Below are positions 49,218 to 57,926 of a stretch of DNA of 64,000 nt, one piece after another. The position numbers and the translations under genes are program-made. The DNA is taken from positions 1,798,001 to 1,862,000 of the forward strand of contig NZ_CP067113.1 in the NCBI RefSeq assembly GCF_016615955.1, given 5' to 3'. This DNA comes from Luteimonas sp. MC1750 (GTDB taxonomy: Bacteria > Pseudomonadota > Gammaproteobacteria > Xanthomonadales > Xanthomonadaceae). Numbering within the stretch: the stretch's first letter is position 1; each line of letters opens with the position of its first letter. Below the pieces are notes generated by a model. It did not search any database, had not been told where the DNA came from, and worked only from the letters and a program-made list of their open reading frames with translations.

Positions 49218-50636
49218 ATGCGCACCCGCCTTTCCGGACCCCTCGCCGCCCTCCTGTTCACACTCGCCCTGGGCGTCGGGGCCGCGTCGGCCCAGGACGC
49301 CGCGCCACCGGCTGGACTGCCCGATGCGGCCGGCCTGCGTGATGCGGCCGGACTGCCCGATGCGGCTGGACTGCCCGATGCGGGTGATCCTCTCGACACG
49401 GCTGAAGCCGTGTCCGGAGACCTGCTGGAGAGCCGCCGCCTGGCCCAGCGCCTGCAGGACACGGGCCTGGCCGACGTTTCGGTCACCGTGCGCGACGGCG
49501 TGGCCGAGCTCCAGGGCGTGGTCCTGGCGCCGGAGGACCGCGAACGTGCCGCGCAGGTGGCCGCCCAGCAGCCGGGCATCGCCCGCGTCGACAACCGCGT
49601 CGTCCTCAGCACGCGCTTCACCGACCGCGTCGCCACCGCCTCGGAACTGGCACTGGACAAGGTGACCCGGCTGCTCGCCGCCCTGCCCCTGCTGCTGGTC
49701 GCGATCGCCGTCGTGGCCCTGGCCTGGTGGTTCGGCAAGTGGCTGGGCCGTCGCCTGGGCGCCCGCATCGCGCGCCGCAACTGGCAGTCGGAGAATCCGT
49801 TCTTCGCCAGCCTGGTGCAGCAGCTGGTGCAGTGGCTGGTCCTGCTGGGCGGCGTGCTGGTCGCGCTCGACCTGCTCGGCGCAACCGCGCTGGTGGGCGC
49901 GGTGATGGGTTCGGCCGGCGTGATCGGCCTCGCGCTGGGCTTCGCCTTCAAGGACATCGCCGAGAACTACGTCGCCGGCGTGCTGCTCAGCATCCGCCGT
50001 CCGTTCGCGCCGGGCGAGCTGCTGCGCATCGACAATGCGCACGAAGGCAAGGTCGCGGCCCTGACCTCGCGCGCCACCGTCCTGGTGACCCACGATGGCA
50101 ACCGGCTGACGCTTCCCAATGCGCTGGTGTTCAAGTCGGTGGTGCTGAATTTCTCCAGCAATCCGAAGCGGCGCCTCGAGTTCACCATCCCGCTCGACGT
50201 CGAGGAATCGATCCGCCACGTGCAGGAGATCGCGCTCGACGCGATCCGTGCGATCGACGGCGTGGCCAGCGATCCCGGTCCGTCATGGACCGTCGATGCC
50301 TATGACGCCGGCGGCATCACGCTGCGCTTCTTCGCCTGGGTCGACCAGCGCCAGTGCGACCTCGGCAAGGTGCGCAGCGAGGCGATCCACGCCGTGCGCA
50401 CGGGCCTGGCCGACGCGGGCGTGCGGACGCCGCGCAACATCCAGTACACGACCGAGCTCGTGGACGGCGCAGCGCCGGCGCCGCACCCGCACCCGCACCC
50501 GCATCCGCGCGAGGCCGCGGCCGACATGTCGGTCAACCGCGACCTCGACGCGCACCTGGTGGCCGAGCAGCGGGCCCACGCGAGCGAAGACCTGCTTCCC
50601 GAAGACGAGCCCGTGGTCGAGCCTTCGCCGCGCTGA
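49218..50636 (+). CDS. Mechanosensitive ion channel (MscS family) with BON domain
   Basis: The 472-residue protein has a signal peptide (about 1-26), four AGLPDA-type hexapeptides (32-55), a BON domain (about 66-135, VSVTVRDGVAELQGVVLAPE and VDNRVVLSTRF) and three membrane helices (LLAALPLLLVAIAVVALAWW, then QLVQWLVLLGGVLVALDLLG). The pore helix/beta region follows with GSAGVIGLALGFAFKDIAEN and VLLSIRRPFAPGELLRIDNA, the MscS signature. The C-terminus has a His-Pro repeat (PHPHPHPHPRE). It probably releases ions during osmotic downshift; the periplasmic BON domain may bind lipid or envelope components. Confidence 0.92.
   Translation: MRTRLSGPLAALLFTLALGVGAASAQDAAPPAGLPDAAGLRDAAGLPDAAGLPDAGDPLDTAEAVSGDLLESRRLAQRLQDTGLADVSVTVRDGVAELQGVVLAPEDRERAAQVAAQQPGIARVDNRVVLSTRFTDRVATASELALDKVTRLLAALPLLLVAIAVVALAWWFGKWLGRRLGARIARRNWQSENPFFASLVQQLVQWLVLLGGVLVALDLLGATALVGAVMGSAGVIGLALGFAFKDIAENYVAGVLLSIRRPFAPGELLRIDNAHEGKVAALTSRATVLVTHDGNRLTLPNALVFKSVVLNFSSNPKRRLEFTIPLDVEESIRHVQEIALDAIRAIDGVASDPGPSWTVDAYDAGGITLRFFAWVDQRQCDLGKVRSEAIHAVRTGLADAGVRTPRNIQYTTELVDGAAPAPHPHPHPHPREAAADMSVNRDLDAHLVAEQRAHASEDLLPEDEPVVEPSPR
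49311..49382 (+). repeat. Four tandem 18-bp repeats inside the BON-MscS gene
   Basis: Units at 49311, 49329, 49347 and 49365 follow the pattern GCYGGACTGCCCGATGCG with few changes, encoding AGLPDA, AGLRDA, AGLPDA and AGLPDA. The near-identity at DNA level suggests recent slippage or expansion. Confidence 0.9.
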
Positions 50637-50824
50637 TTCGGATTATTCCTACCCCGGAAACGCGAAGTCGCCGACGGGCGACCGGACGGTGGTGGCGCAA
50701 GCTTGGGACGCCCCGGCAGCACGGCCCTGCACCGGTCACGGATGCCGCTCAGCAACGGAAACGGCCGCGACCTTGAGCAAGTCGTGAAGCTGGGCCGGGG
50801 CTCCCCCAACATCGAGGCACGCCC

Positions 50825-51070
50825 ATGGTCGAGATCAAGCAGCTTGCGGCCGGCTTCCAGGTCTGCGGCGCGACGTTCGACGAGGTCTTCCACAGCCGGT
50901 TCAAGGCGACCATGGCGGCCCACGCGGTCGCGCTCGGCGACGCCACGGCCAGCGGGCGCCCTGTGGCGATCATCCTGCCCAGCGACTGGGGCGACACCAT
51001 CCTGGTCGAACCCGGCCGGGTGGCGCCAAGGGCGGTCCCCGCCGACACCCTGGCTGCGGCTCGCGGCTGA
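50825..51070 (+). CDS. Hypothetical protein, 81 residues
   Basis: The frame starts at an ATG with GAGG seven bases upstream and encodes [40 protein letters not shown] and RPVAIILPSDWGDTILVEPG. The composition is balanced, with GC-rich third positions as in neighbouring genes, which supports coding. No family is recognised and there is no signal peptide or membrane helix. It stands alone between the MscS gene and a facing lipoprotein gene. The 188 bases before it (50637-50824) hold one small hairpin (GTCGCC/GGCGAC at 50667-50682) and no recognised element. Confidence 0.55.
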   Translation: MVEIKQLAAGFQVCGATFDEVFHSRFKATMAAHAVALGDATASGRPVAIILPSDWGDTILVEPGRVAPRAVPADTLAAARG

Positions 51071-51106
51071 GGCTGCGGGCGCGTTCGCCGACGCGCCCGG
51101 CTCGCC

Positions 51107-51574
51107 TCAGCCTTGCGACGGCCGCGGCGGCGGCATGTCCGCCGGACGCGCACACCCGCGCGTCGGGCCCACGCCGTCGACGACCAGTTCGCCCGAGTAG
51201 GGAAAAACCGCGCCCGACATGCTGTCCTGACAGGGACCGGGGGCGAGCCGGACCTCGATCGTCCCGGCGCCGTCGCGGGCATGGACCACGCGCGTGCCGT
51301 CACCGGGCTCCTCGCGCTCGATCGCGAAGCGCCGGCCCGCGACTTCGGGTCCGTCAAGCACCACCGCGCTGTCTTCCACGCGGGCCTGCCAGAACGGCTC
51401 GTTGGTCGACACCACGAAGGCCGGCGGGAGCACCGTCGTGGGCGTCGCGTCGGGCGTGACCGGCGACGCGACGTGAGCCCCGGCGGCAGGCCCGGCGGGC
51501 CCCGATGGTGCGCGCTCGCAGCCCCCGAGTACGAGCGCCGCGAGCAGGCAGGTCAGGACGGGTCCGCGCTTCAT
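51107..51574 (-). CDS. Putative lipoprotein of the NEPFW (COG3650-like) type
   Basis: The 155-residue protein has a clear lipoprotein signal (MKRGPVLTCLLAALVLGGC, Cys19). After a Pro/Ala spacer it carries VVSTNEPFWQARVEDSAVVL and PGPCQDSMSGAVFPYSGELV followed by GPTRGCARP. The NEPFW motif and the paired cysteines are typical of a small periplasmic beta-barrel group that I recall as COG3650, related in outline to lysozyme-inhibitor-like proteins. Function is unproven. It is convergent with the 81-residue gene. Confidence 0.72.
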   Translation of the reverse strand: MKRGPVLTCLLAALVLGGCERAPSGPAGPAAGAHVASPVTPDATPTTVLPPAFVVSTNEPFWQARVEDSAVVLDGPEVAGRRFAIEREEPGDGTRVVHARDGAGTIEVRLAPGPCQDSMSGAVFPYSGELVVDGVGPTRGCARPADMPPPRPSQG

Positions 51575-51635
51575 GGTTGCCTCTCACGGTTCGGATCTGG
51601 ACGGAGCAGCATGCCCCATCGGGCTGCCGACGGCG

Positions 51636-52898
51636 TCAGGCCCGGGACAGCCAGCGCAGCACGCCGCCGGCCGCGACGTGGCCGCTGGCGAAGCAGGCGG
51701 TCAGCAGGTAGCCCCCGGTCGGCGCCTCCCAGTCGAGCATCTCGCCCGCGGCGAAGGTTCCCGGCCGCGCGCGCAGCATCAGCTCCGCATCCAGCGCCTC
51801 CAGGCGCACGCCGCCGGCGCTGCTGATCGCCTCGGCGATGGGCCGGGGCGCGCGCAGGCGCAGCGGCAGCCGCTTGGCCGCGGCGGCCACGGCCTGCGGA
51901 TCATGCAGGGCGTCGGCGCCGAGCACCTCGCGCAGCAGGCCCGCCTTGACGCCGTCCAGGCCGGCGGCGCGACGCAGGTGTTCGGACAGGCTGCGCTTGC
52001 CGCGCGGGCGCGCGAGTTCGCCCCGCAGGCGCGCATTGTCGCGACCGGGGGCGAGGTCCAGCTCGACGACCGCGTGCCCCTCGCGCTCGATCCGGTCCCG
52101 CAGCGCCGCCGAGATGGCATAGACCAGGCTGCCCTCGATCCCGTGCGCGGAGACCACGCACTCGCCCTGCAGCGCATGCAGGCTGTCGTCGGTCTCGCGC
52201 CAGTGCGCGATGACCGGCTTCAGCGGGGCGCCGGCGTGGCGCTGCGCGAAATGCGCCGACCAGTCCACGTCGAATCCGCAGTTGGCCGGTCGCAGCGGCG
52301 CGAGGTCGATGCCGGCTTTGCGCAGCAGGTCCTGCCACGCGCCGTCCGAGCCCAGCTCCGGCCAGCTGCCGCCGCCCAGCGCGAGCACGGTCGCATCGGC
52401 CTCGAAGATCCGCTCGCCGCCCGGCGCCTCGAAGCGCAGGCCTCCGCCGTCGGTCCAGCCTGTCCAGCGGTGGTGCACGTGCAGCTGCACGCCCTCGGCG
52501 CGCAGCCGGCGTACCCAGCCGCGCAGCAGCGGTGCGGCCTTCAGGTCGCGGGGGAAGACCCGGCCCGAGCTGCCCACGAAGGTCTCGACGCCCAGGCCAA
52601 GCGCCCAGGCGCGGAGCGCGTCGGCGTCGAAGGCGTCCAGCCAGCCGGCCACCTCGCCGGCGCGCTCGCGGTAGCGGCTGGCGAACAGCGCGGGCGGATC
52701 GGAATGGGTGAGGTTGAGGCCGCCCTTGCCGGCGACGAGGAACTTGCGGCCCACCGACCCCTTGGCCTCGAAGACGTGCACCTCGCAGCCCGCCGCGCGC
52801 AGCCGCTCGGCCGCGAACAGCCCGGCCGGCCCGCCGCCGACGACGGCGACGCGGCGACCCGGTGCCGGGGCCATGTCGAGGGCGGACGCCGCGTCCAT
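51636..52898 (-). CDS. NAD(P)/FAD-dependent oxidoreductase, HI0933-like (TIGR03862 type)
   Basis: The 420-residue protein begins with the FAD-binding RRVAVVGGGPAGLFAAERLR and has GRKFLVAGKGGLNLTHSDPP in place of the SGGGRCN motif of classic HI0933 proteins, which points to the TIGR03862 branch. VFPRDLKAAPLLRGWVRRLR, VLALGGGSWPELGSDGAWQD and EMLDWEAPTGGYLLTACFAS are further matches. Start at 52898 or, eight codons later, at 52874 are both possible. Function is unknown. It is the distal gene after yjdM on the minus strand and a paralogue of the protein at 44143-45324. Confidence 0.87.
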   Translation of the reverse strand: MDAASALDMAPAPGRRVAVVGGGPAGLFAAERLRAAGCEVHVFEAKGSVGRKFLVAGKGGLNLTHSDPPALFASRYRERAGEVAGWLDAFDADALRAWALGLGVETFVGSSGRVFPRDLKAAPLLRGWVRRLRAEGVQLHVHHRWTGWTDGGGLRFEAPGGERIFEADATVLALGGGSWPELGSDGAWQDLLRKAGIDLAPLRPANCGFDVDWSAHFAQRHAGAPLKPVIAHWRETDDSLHALQGECVVSAHGIEGSLVYAISAALRDRIEREGHAVVELDLAPGRDNARLRGELARPRGKRSLSEHLRRAAGLDGVKAGLLREVLGADALHDPQAVAAAAKRLPLRLRAPRPIAEAISSAGGVRLEALDAELMLRARPGTFAAGEMLDWEAPTGGYLLTACFASGHVAAGGVLRWLSRA

Positions 52899-52903
52899 GG
52901 GAA

Positions 52904-53242
52904 TCAGGCCTTGCGCAGGAAGCAGGTCTTCAGCACCAGGTCCTTGATCCGGTCGGAGTGGCCCTCGATGTGCTCGGCGTCGTCCTCGACCAGGCGGATG
53001 TTGCGGATCACCGTGCCCTGCTTGAGCGGAATCGACGAGCCCTTGACCTTGAGGTCCTTGATCACGACCACGGTATCGCCGGCCGCCAGCGGATTGCCGT
53101 TGACGTCGCGCACCACCGGGGCATCGCCCGCCGCGCCGTCGCCGGGCGCCCACTCATGGCCGCAGTCGGCGCAGACCAGCAGGGCGCCATCGGCATAGGT
53201 GTTCTCCAGTCCGCATTGCGGGCAGGCGGGGATGGCGGGCAT
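52904..53242 (-). CDS. yjdM: YjdM/PhnA-family zinc-ribbon protein
   Basis: The 112-residue protein (E. coli YjdM, once called PhnA, is similar in length) has the N-terminal zinc ribbon CPQCGLENTYADGALLVCAD with a second pair completed by DCGHEW, and the C-terminal PhnA domain: VRDVNGNPLAAGDTVVVIKD, LKVKGSSIPLKQGTVIRNIR and EGHSDRIKDLVLKTCFLRKA. Despite the old name, a role in phosphonate use is not supported; no phn genes are nearby. The ATG at 53242 was chosen for its family N-terminus; one ten codons upstream overlaps the preceding gene. Confidence 0.92.
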   Translation of the reverse strand: MPAIPACPQCGLENTYADGALLVCADCGHEWAPGDGAAGDAPVVRDVNGNPLAAGDTVVVIKDLKVKGSSIPLKQGTVIRNIRLVEDDAEHIEGHSDRIKDLVLKTCFLRKA

Positions 53243-53268
53243 GGCGGCTCCAGCGTGCGTGGGGCCGT

Positions 53269-54528
53269 TCATTGTAGCCGCGGGCCGCCGGCGGCCCTGG
53301 GCCGCAGCACCGCCAGGCCACGACGCAGGCGCTCCAGCGGCGTCGGATCGACGGGTCCGTCATCGAGCAGCACGTCGGCCAGCGCGCGGCGCAGCGGCGG
53401 CAGCGCGCGTCCGGCCCCGATGATCGCGCGGCGCAGCGGCCGCAGCAGCGCGCGGTCGTCGGTGAACACACGCACCACCAGCCCGGTTCCGAGGAACAGG
53501 GCGGCGCAGCCGGCGCGGTGGCGCCGCTGGTAGCGCGCCAGCAGGCCGGGTTCCGCCGGATCGCCATGGCGCGCCATCGACTCGGCCACGATCGAGGCCA
53601 GGCGTTCGACGCTGGCCAGGCCGAGGTTGAAGCCGTGCGCGGTGACCGGATGCATGCCGACGGCGGCGTCGCCGACGAGTGCGAAGCGCTGGCCGACGAA
53701 GCGGTGCGCCCAGGTCGCGACCAGCGGCCAGGCGTGCACCTCGCCTTCGAGGACCATGCGGCCGAAGCGGCCGCGATATCGCTGCTCCAGCTCCCGGGAA
53801 AACTCCGCGGGATCCAGCGCCACCAGGCGCTCCGCTTCGGCCCCGGTGACGGTGAGCACCGCGGAGGCCAGGCATTCGCCGAGCGGCAGCAGGGCGCGCG
53901 TCTGGCCCTCGCCGAACCATTCCCAGGCCACGCCACCGTGCGCCAGTTCCGGTCGGACGCGGCAGACCAGCATGGTCTTGCCGAAGTCGTGCATGGCCAC
54001 GGGAATGCCCAGCGCCCGGCGGGTGGCCGAGAAGCGGCTGTCGGCCGCCACCAGCAGCGGCGCTTCGAAGCGCCGCCCGTCCTCGAGCACCACGGCGGCG
54101 CTGCGCGAACCCGCGGTAACCGATGCCACGCACGCATCGAAGTGCACGCGGATGCGCGGATCCGCTTCGACCATCGCCCAGGCCGCGGCGCGGATGTCGC
54201 TGTTGGCGATCAGGTTGCCCAGGGCCTCATGGCCGAACGGCGCGGCATCGACCTCGAAGCCCTCGCCGGCATCGCCATCGGCCACCCTGGCGCGCACCAG
54301 CGGATGCACGCGGCTGGCCTCGATCCGGTCGAGGACCCCGAGCTCGCGAAGGATGCGCAGCGAGCCACGGGTGAGGGCGATTTCGCGCCCGTCAGGCGCC
54401 GGGCTGGCGATCGCCGACCGCGGCTGGCGCTCGATCACGTCGACCTCCAGCCCGCGCAGCGACAGCGCGCGCGCCAGGCACAGGCCGGCGGGGCCGGCAC
54501 CGACGATGAGGATGGACGGCTCGGACAT
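53269..54528 (-). CDS. FAD-dependent hydroxylase of the UbiH/UbiF/UbiM type
   Basis: The 419-residue protein starts with the FAD-binding SILIVGAGPAGLCLARALSL, and has the second motif LVAADSRFSATRRALGIPVA and the third RFALVGDAAVGMHPVTAHGF with NLGLASVERLASIV. This is the aromatic-ring hydroxylase family that hydroxylates polyprenylphenols in ubiquinone synthesis. VTAHGFNLGL is the ubiquinone-hydroxylase signature. Sequence alone does not tell which carbon is hydroxylated; a UbiM-like 5-demethoxyubiquinol hydroxylase is one candidate. It precedes yjdM by 26 bases and may be co-transcribed with it. Confidence 0.85.
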   Translation of the reverse strand: MSEPSILIVGAGPAGLCLARALSLRGLEVDVIERQPRSAIASPAPDGREIALTRGSLRILRELGVLDRIEASRVHPLVRARVADGDAGEGFEVDAAPFGHEALGNLIANSDIRAAAWAMVEADPRIRVHFDACVASVTAGSRSAAVVLEDGRRFEAPLLVAADSRFSATRRALGIPVAMHDFGKTMLVCRVRPELAHGGVAWEWFGEGQTRALLPLGECLASAVLTVTGAEAERLVALDPAEFSRELEQRYRGRFGRMVLEGEVHAWPLVATWAHRFVGQRFALVGDAAVGMHPVTAHGFNLGLASVERLASIVAESMARHGDPAEPGLLARYQRRHRAGCAALFLGTGLVVRVFTDDRALLRPLRRAIIGAGRALPPLRRALADVLLDDGPVDPTPLERLRRGLAVLRPRAAGGPRLQ

Positions 54529-54596
54529 GCAGCGCTCCGGATCGGACGGGAGCGTGCAAGCCTAGGATGGCCGGCAGGGCCGGACCCTGACCGCGG

Positions 54597-54878
54597 TCAA
54601 GCGGCCGAGCGGTCCCGCGCGGCGGCATGCACCGCCGGCTCGGCGAGGAAGCGCCCGACCTGGTACCAGACCAGCAGTGCGCCGCCGCCGATGGCCAGTG
54701 CGCAGAGGCCGTTGCCGGGCTGCGCCAGGTACAGGGCGGTGGCCAGTCCCGCCGTGAGCGTGAGCCATGCCCATGCCTGCCAGCGCTGCAGCAGCGCCCG
54801 CCGCGTCTCGCGGCCGATGATGTCCCTCGCCTGGGCGGCGGGGATCCCGTATTCCTCGCTGATCACTTCCGGATGCAT
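54597..54878 (-). CDS. Small membrane protein, 93 residues, unknown function
   Basis: The frame from ATG at 54878 gives 93 residues: a polar N-terminus (MHPEVISEEYGIPAAQARDI), a helical charged segment (GRETRRALLQRWQ), two membrane helices (AWLTLTAGLATALYLAQ, LCALAIGGGALLVWYQVG) and a short charged tail. It resembles the unannotated two-helix inner-membrane proteins common in Xanthomonadaceae, but I recognise no family. The upstream in-frame extension to 55007 reads through the M13 terminator and is unlikely. Confidence 0.6.
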   Translation of the reverse strand: MHPEVISEEYGIPAAQARDIIGRETRRALLQRWQAWAWLTLTAGLATALYLAQPGNGLCALAIGGGALLVWYQVGRFLAEPAVHAAARDRSAA

Positions 54879-54972
54879 CGCGTGGCTGGCTCCTGTGGCT
54901 GTGCGGACTGCGGACCTCGGTGGGACGGACGACGTGGGTGCCCGATTACGCCACGGAACGGGTGCCAATGAA

Positions 54973-54998
54973 AAGGGGCGGCCAGATGGCCGCCCCTT
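54973..54998 (-). terminator. Intrinsic terminator after the M13 peptidase gene
   Basis: On the minus strand AAGGGGCGGCC-ATCT-GGCCGCCCCTT forms an 11-bp perfect stem followed by TTC, 24 bases after the peptidase stop. The short T-run makes it a moderate terminator. Confidence 0.8.
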
Positions 54999-55022
54999 CC
55001 TGCACATGGAGACGCGGCGGCG

Positions 55023-57140
55023 TCACCAGATCCGGACGCGATCCTCCGGCGCGATGTACAGCTTGTCGCCTTCGCTCACGTCGAACGCGTCGTACCAGGC
55101 ATCGATGTTGCGCAGCGGCGCGAACGCGCGGATGTGCCCCGGCGAATGCGTGCCGTTGACCAGCTGCTGGCGCAGCGCATCGTCACGCCACAGGGTGCGC
55201 CACACCTGGGCCCAGCCCATGAAGAAGCGCTGCTCGCCGGTGAAACCGTCGATCTCCGGCGCGTCCCTGCCGTCGAGCGAGCGGCGGTAGGCCTCCAGCG
55301 CGATCGTCAGGCCGCCGAGGTCGCCGATGTTCTCGCCCATCGCCACCTTGCCGTTGATGTGCATGCCCGGCAGCTGCGGGAACGCATAGGCCTCGTACTG
55401 CGCGCCCAGCTTCGCGGCCTCGGCCTCGAACTTGGCGGCGTCGTCCGCCGTCCACCAGTCACGCAGCAGCCCGGCGCCGTCGGACTTGCGCCCCTGGTCG
55501 TCGAAGCCGTGGATGATCTCGTGGCCGATCACGCCGCCGATGCCGCCGTAGTTCACCGCCGGATCCGCGTCGGGATCGAAGAACGGCGGCTGCAGGATCG
55601 CGGCCGGGAACACGATCTCGTTCTTGACCGACGAGTAGTAGGCGTTGACCGTCTGCGGGGTCATGCCCCACTCGGCCTTGTCGACCGGCTGGCCGATGCG
55701 CGCGCGGTCATAGTCCCATTCGAATGCGGCTGAACGCAGCGCGTTGCCGAGCACGTCGCCTTCCCTGACCTCGAGCGCGGCGTAGTCGCGCCAGGTGTCC
55801 GGGTGGCCGATCTTGAGCCCGAAGCCGGCCAGCTTGGCGCGGGCCTCGGTCTTGGTGTCCTCGCCCATCCAGGCAAGCGTGTCCAGCCGCGCGCCCATGG
55901 CGGCCTTCACGTTGGCGACCAGCGCGTCCATCTTGGCCTTGGCGTCCGGCGGGAAGTACAGCTGCACGTAGTCGCGGCCGATCGCCTCGCCCATGGCCTC
56001 CTCGGCATGCGCCACGCCGCGCTTCCAGCGCTCCTTCTGCTCCGGCTGGCCGGACAGGAACTTCGAACGGAAGTCGAAGTGCGCGTCGACGAAGGCCTTG
56101 GACAGCAGCGGTGCGGCCTGGTCGGTGACGTGGAAAGCCTGCCAGGCCTTCAGCGTGTCGAGGTTGGCCTTGGCGAACAGCGCGGCCAGCTTCGGAATGG
56201 CGCTGTCCTGGCGGACCACCGCACGCTCGGCCTGGCCGACGCCCGCGGCGGTGAAAAAGCGCTCCCAGTCGAAGCCGGGCGCGGTGGTCGCGAATTCGGC
56301 GCGCTCGACCGGGTTGTAGGTGCGGCTGCGGTCGCGGCTCTCGGCGCGGGTCCAGTGGGCTTCGGCCACCGCCTTCTCGAAGTCGAAGACGCGCTGCGCG
56401 TTGCCCTTCGGATCGTCCCAGCCGGCCAGCTCGAGCAGCTGGCCGATGTAGGCGACGTAGCGCTCGCGCTGCGGCGCGAACTTCTCGTCCAGGTACATCT
56501 GCCGGTCGCCCAGGCCCAGGCCCGACTGGCTCATGTACAGCGTGTAGCGGTCCGGATCGCGCTGGTCGTCGGAGACGCCGAGGCGGAACAGCGTGGCACC
56601 GACGCTGCCGGAAGCCGCACCCATGAGGTCGGCCAGCGCGTCGCGGTCGGCGGCTGCGCGGATGGCGTCGAGGTGCGGCGCCAGCGGCTTCGCGCCCTGC
56701 GCCTCGATCGCGGCCTCGTCGAGGAAGCCGCGGTACAGCGTGGCGACCTTGGCCGCGTCGCCGGTCGCGGCGGCGCCCTGCTCCACATAGCCCTCCACCA
56801 GCCCGCGCACGCGCGACTCGGACAGGTCGCGCAGGGCGAGGAACGAGCCGTACATCGACTTGTCGGCGGGGATTTCGGTGTCCGCGGCCCAGGTGCCGCT
56901 CACGTAGCCGAAGAAGTCGTCGCCGGGCGACACCGAGGTGTCCATGCCGGCCGTGTCGACGCCCCAGGTTCCCATGCGGGTGGCGGCGACGGCACCGCCC
57001 GACGCGCCCGCGGCGTCCACGTCGACCAGGGCCACCAGGTGGCAGGCCTCGTCCAGGCAGCGGTCATGCGCCACGGCGGGCGCGACGGCACCGCAGGTGA
57101 GCACGAGGGTGGTGGCAAGGCTGAGCAGCGACATCTTCAA
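55023..57140 (-). CDS. M13-family zinc metallopeptidase (neprilysin/PepO-like)
   Basis: The 705-residue protein is exported by a signal peptide (about 1-24, ending AVAHD) and acts on oligopeptides in the periplasm or outside. The peptidase domain has GGVIGHEIIHGFDDQGRK with the zinc ligands His540 and His544 and catalytic Glu541, and the third ligand Glu603 in GENIGDLGGLTIA. The substrate-binding VNAYYSSVKNEIVFPAAILQ precedes it, and the C-terminal HSPGHIRAFAPLRNIDAWYD and RVRIW are family-typical (the usual RVW is RIW). The N-terminal M13 domain starts near residue 70 (PGDDFFGYVSGTWAADTEIP). The ORF's first Met-Lys-Met is consistent with a signal peptide. Confidence 0.94.
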   Translation of the reverse strand: MKMSLLSLATTLVLTCGAVAPAVAHDRCLDEACHLVALVDVDAAGASGGAVAATRMGTWGVDTAGMDTSVSPGDDFFGYVSGTWAADTEIPADKSMYGSFLALRDLSESRVRGLVEGYVEQGAAATGDAAKVATLYRGFLDEAAIEAQGAKPLAPHLDAIRAAADRDALADLMGAASGSVGATLFRLGVSDDQRDPDRYTLYMSQSGLGLGDRQMYLDEKFAPQRERYVAYIGQLLELAGWDDPKGNAQRVFDFEKAVAEAHWTRAESRDRSRTYNPVERAEFATTAPGFDWERFFTAAGVGQAERAVVRQDSAIPKLAALFAKANLDTLKAWQAFHVTDQAAPLLSKAFVDAHFDFRSKFLSGQPEQKERWKRGVAHAEEAMGEAIGRDYVQLYFPPDAKAKMDALVANVKAAMGARLDTLAWMGEDTKTEARAKLAGFGLKIGHPDTWRDYAALEVREGDVLGNALRSAAFEWDYDRARIGQPVDKAEWGMTPQTVNAYYSSVKNEIVFPAAILQPPFFDPDADPAVNYGGIGGVIGHEIIHGFDDQGRKSDGAGLLRDWWTADDAAKFEAEAAKLGAQYEAYAFPQLPGMHINGKVAMGENIGDLGGLTIALEAYRRSLDGRDAPEIDGFTGEQRFFMGWAQVWRTLWRDDALRQQLVNGTHSPGHIRAFAPLRNIDAWYDAFDVSEGDKLYIAPEDRVRIW

Positions 57141-57314
57141 GGTGGAACCTCCGGCGCGGAATGGGGCGGAACGGTGCGCCCGCGGATGCGCGGGCCCGGG
57201 GCGAGTCTAACCGCCGGCCTCGCGGTGCCACGCGTGACCGTGGTCATGGTGGCCAGCGCCCTGGCCCGATCTGAGAGAATCCGCATCTTTCGCGCGTCGC
57301 GACACAGGAGCCGC

Positions 57315-57926
57315 ATGGGGCAGCAGTTGCCGGTCTGGATGCAGGAGTGGCTGGGCGTGATCGTGCCCCTGGGCCAGGTCCTGCTGATCGTCCTCGTCGC
57401 GTGGCTGCTGCGGGTGATCGCGCGGCGCCTCGGCGATCGGCTCTGGGCCCGCTACGACGCACCGCCCGAACTCGTGGTCGGCTCGCGGCGCGTCATCACC
57501 TTCCTCATCTCCGCCGCGGCGCTGCTGCTGGTGCTGCAGCGGCTGGGCGTGTCCGGAACCGTGCTGTGGACCGCCTTCACCGGCTTCGCCGCGGTGGCCG
57601 CGGTGGCGTTCTTCGCCGCGTGGAGCGTGCTGTCCAACGTCTTCTGCACGATGCTGATCCTGGCCACGCGGCCGTTCCGGCTGCACGACCACATCGAGAT
57701 CCTCGAGGGCGGCGACAAGCCCGGCCTCGGCGGCCGGGTCACCGACATCAACCTGGTCTACACCACGCTGCAGGAGGTGGACGACGCCGGCGAGCCGCGC
57801 GGCAGCGTGCTGCGCGTGCCCAACAGCCTGTTCTTTCAGCGCAGCGTGCGGCGCTGGCGCAGCGCCGAGGACCGCAGGCGCGCGCTCAGGGCCGCCAAGG
57901 GGCCCGAGTCCGGCCTCGGCGTCTGA
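57315..57926 (+). CDS. Small MscS-family mechanosensitive channel
   Basis: The 203-residue protein starts at an ATG with AGGAG directly upstream at ideal spacing. It has three membrane helices (VIVPLGQVLLIVLVAWLLRV, VITFLISAAALLLVLQRLGV, WTAFTGFAAVAAVAFFAAWS) followed by the MscS pore/beta segment SVLSNVFCTMLILATRPFRL and HDHIEILEGG, then VTDINLVYTTLQEVDDAGEP and RVPNSLFFQRSVRRW. It lacks the large C-terminal vestibule domain of E. coli MscS (286 residues), so it is a minimal member. It is divergent from the peptidase gene, 174 bases apart. Confidence 0.88.
   Translation: MGQQLPVWMQEWLGVIVPLGQVLLIVLVAWLLRVIARRLGDRLWARYDAPPELVVGSRRVITFLISAAALLLVLQRLGVSGTVLWTAFTGFAAVAAVAFFAAWSVLSNVFCTMLILATRPFRLHDHIEILEGGDKPGLGGRVTDINLVYTTLQEVDDAGEPRGSVLRVPNSLFFQRSVRRWRSAEDRRRALRAAKGPESGLGV

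Noticed and set aside
50640..50760. Possible riboswitch upstream of the 81-residue gene
   Set aside because: A small GTCGCC/GGCGAC hairpin and a GGCGCAAGC stretch recall some riboswitch fragments, but the rest of no known consensus (GEMM, glycine, SAM types) fits.
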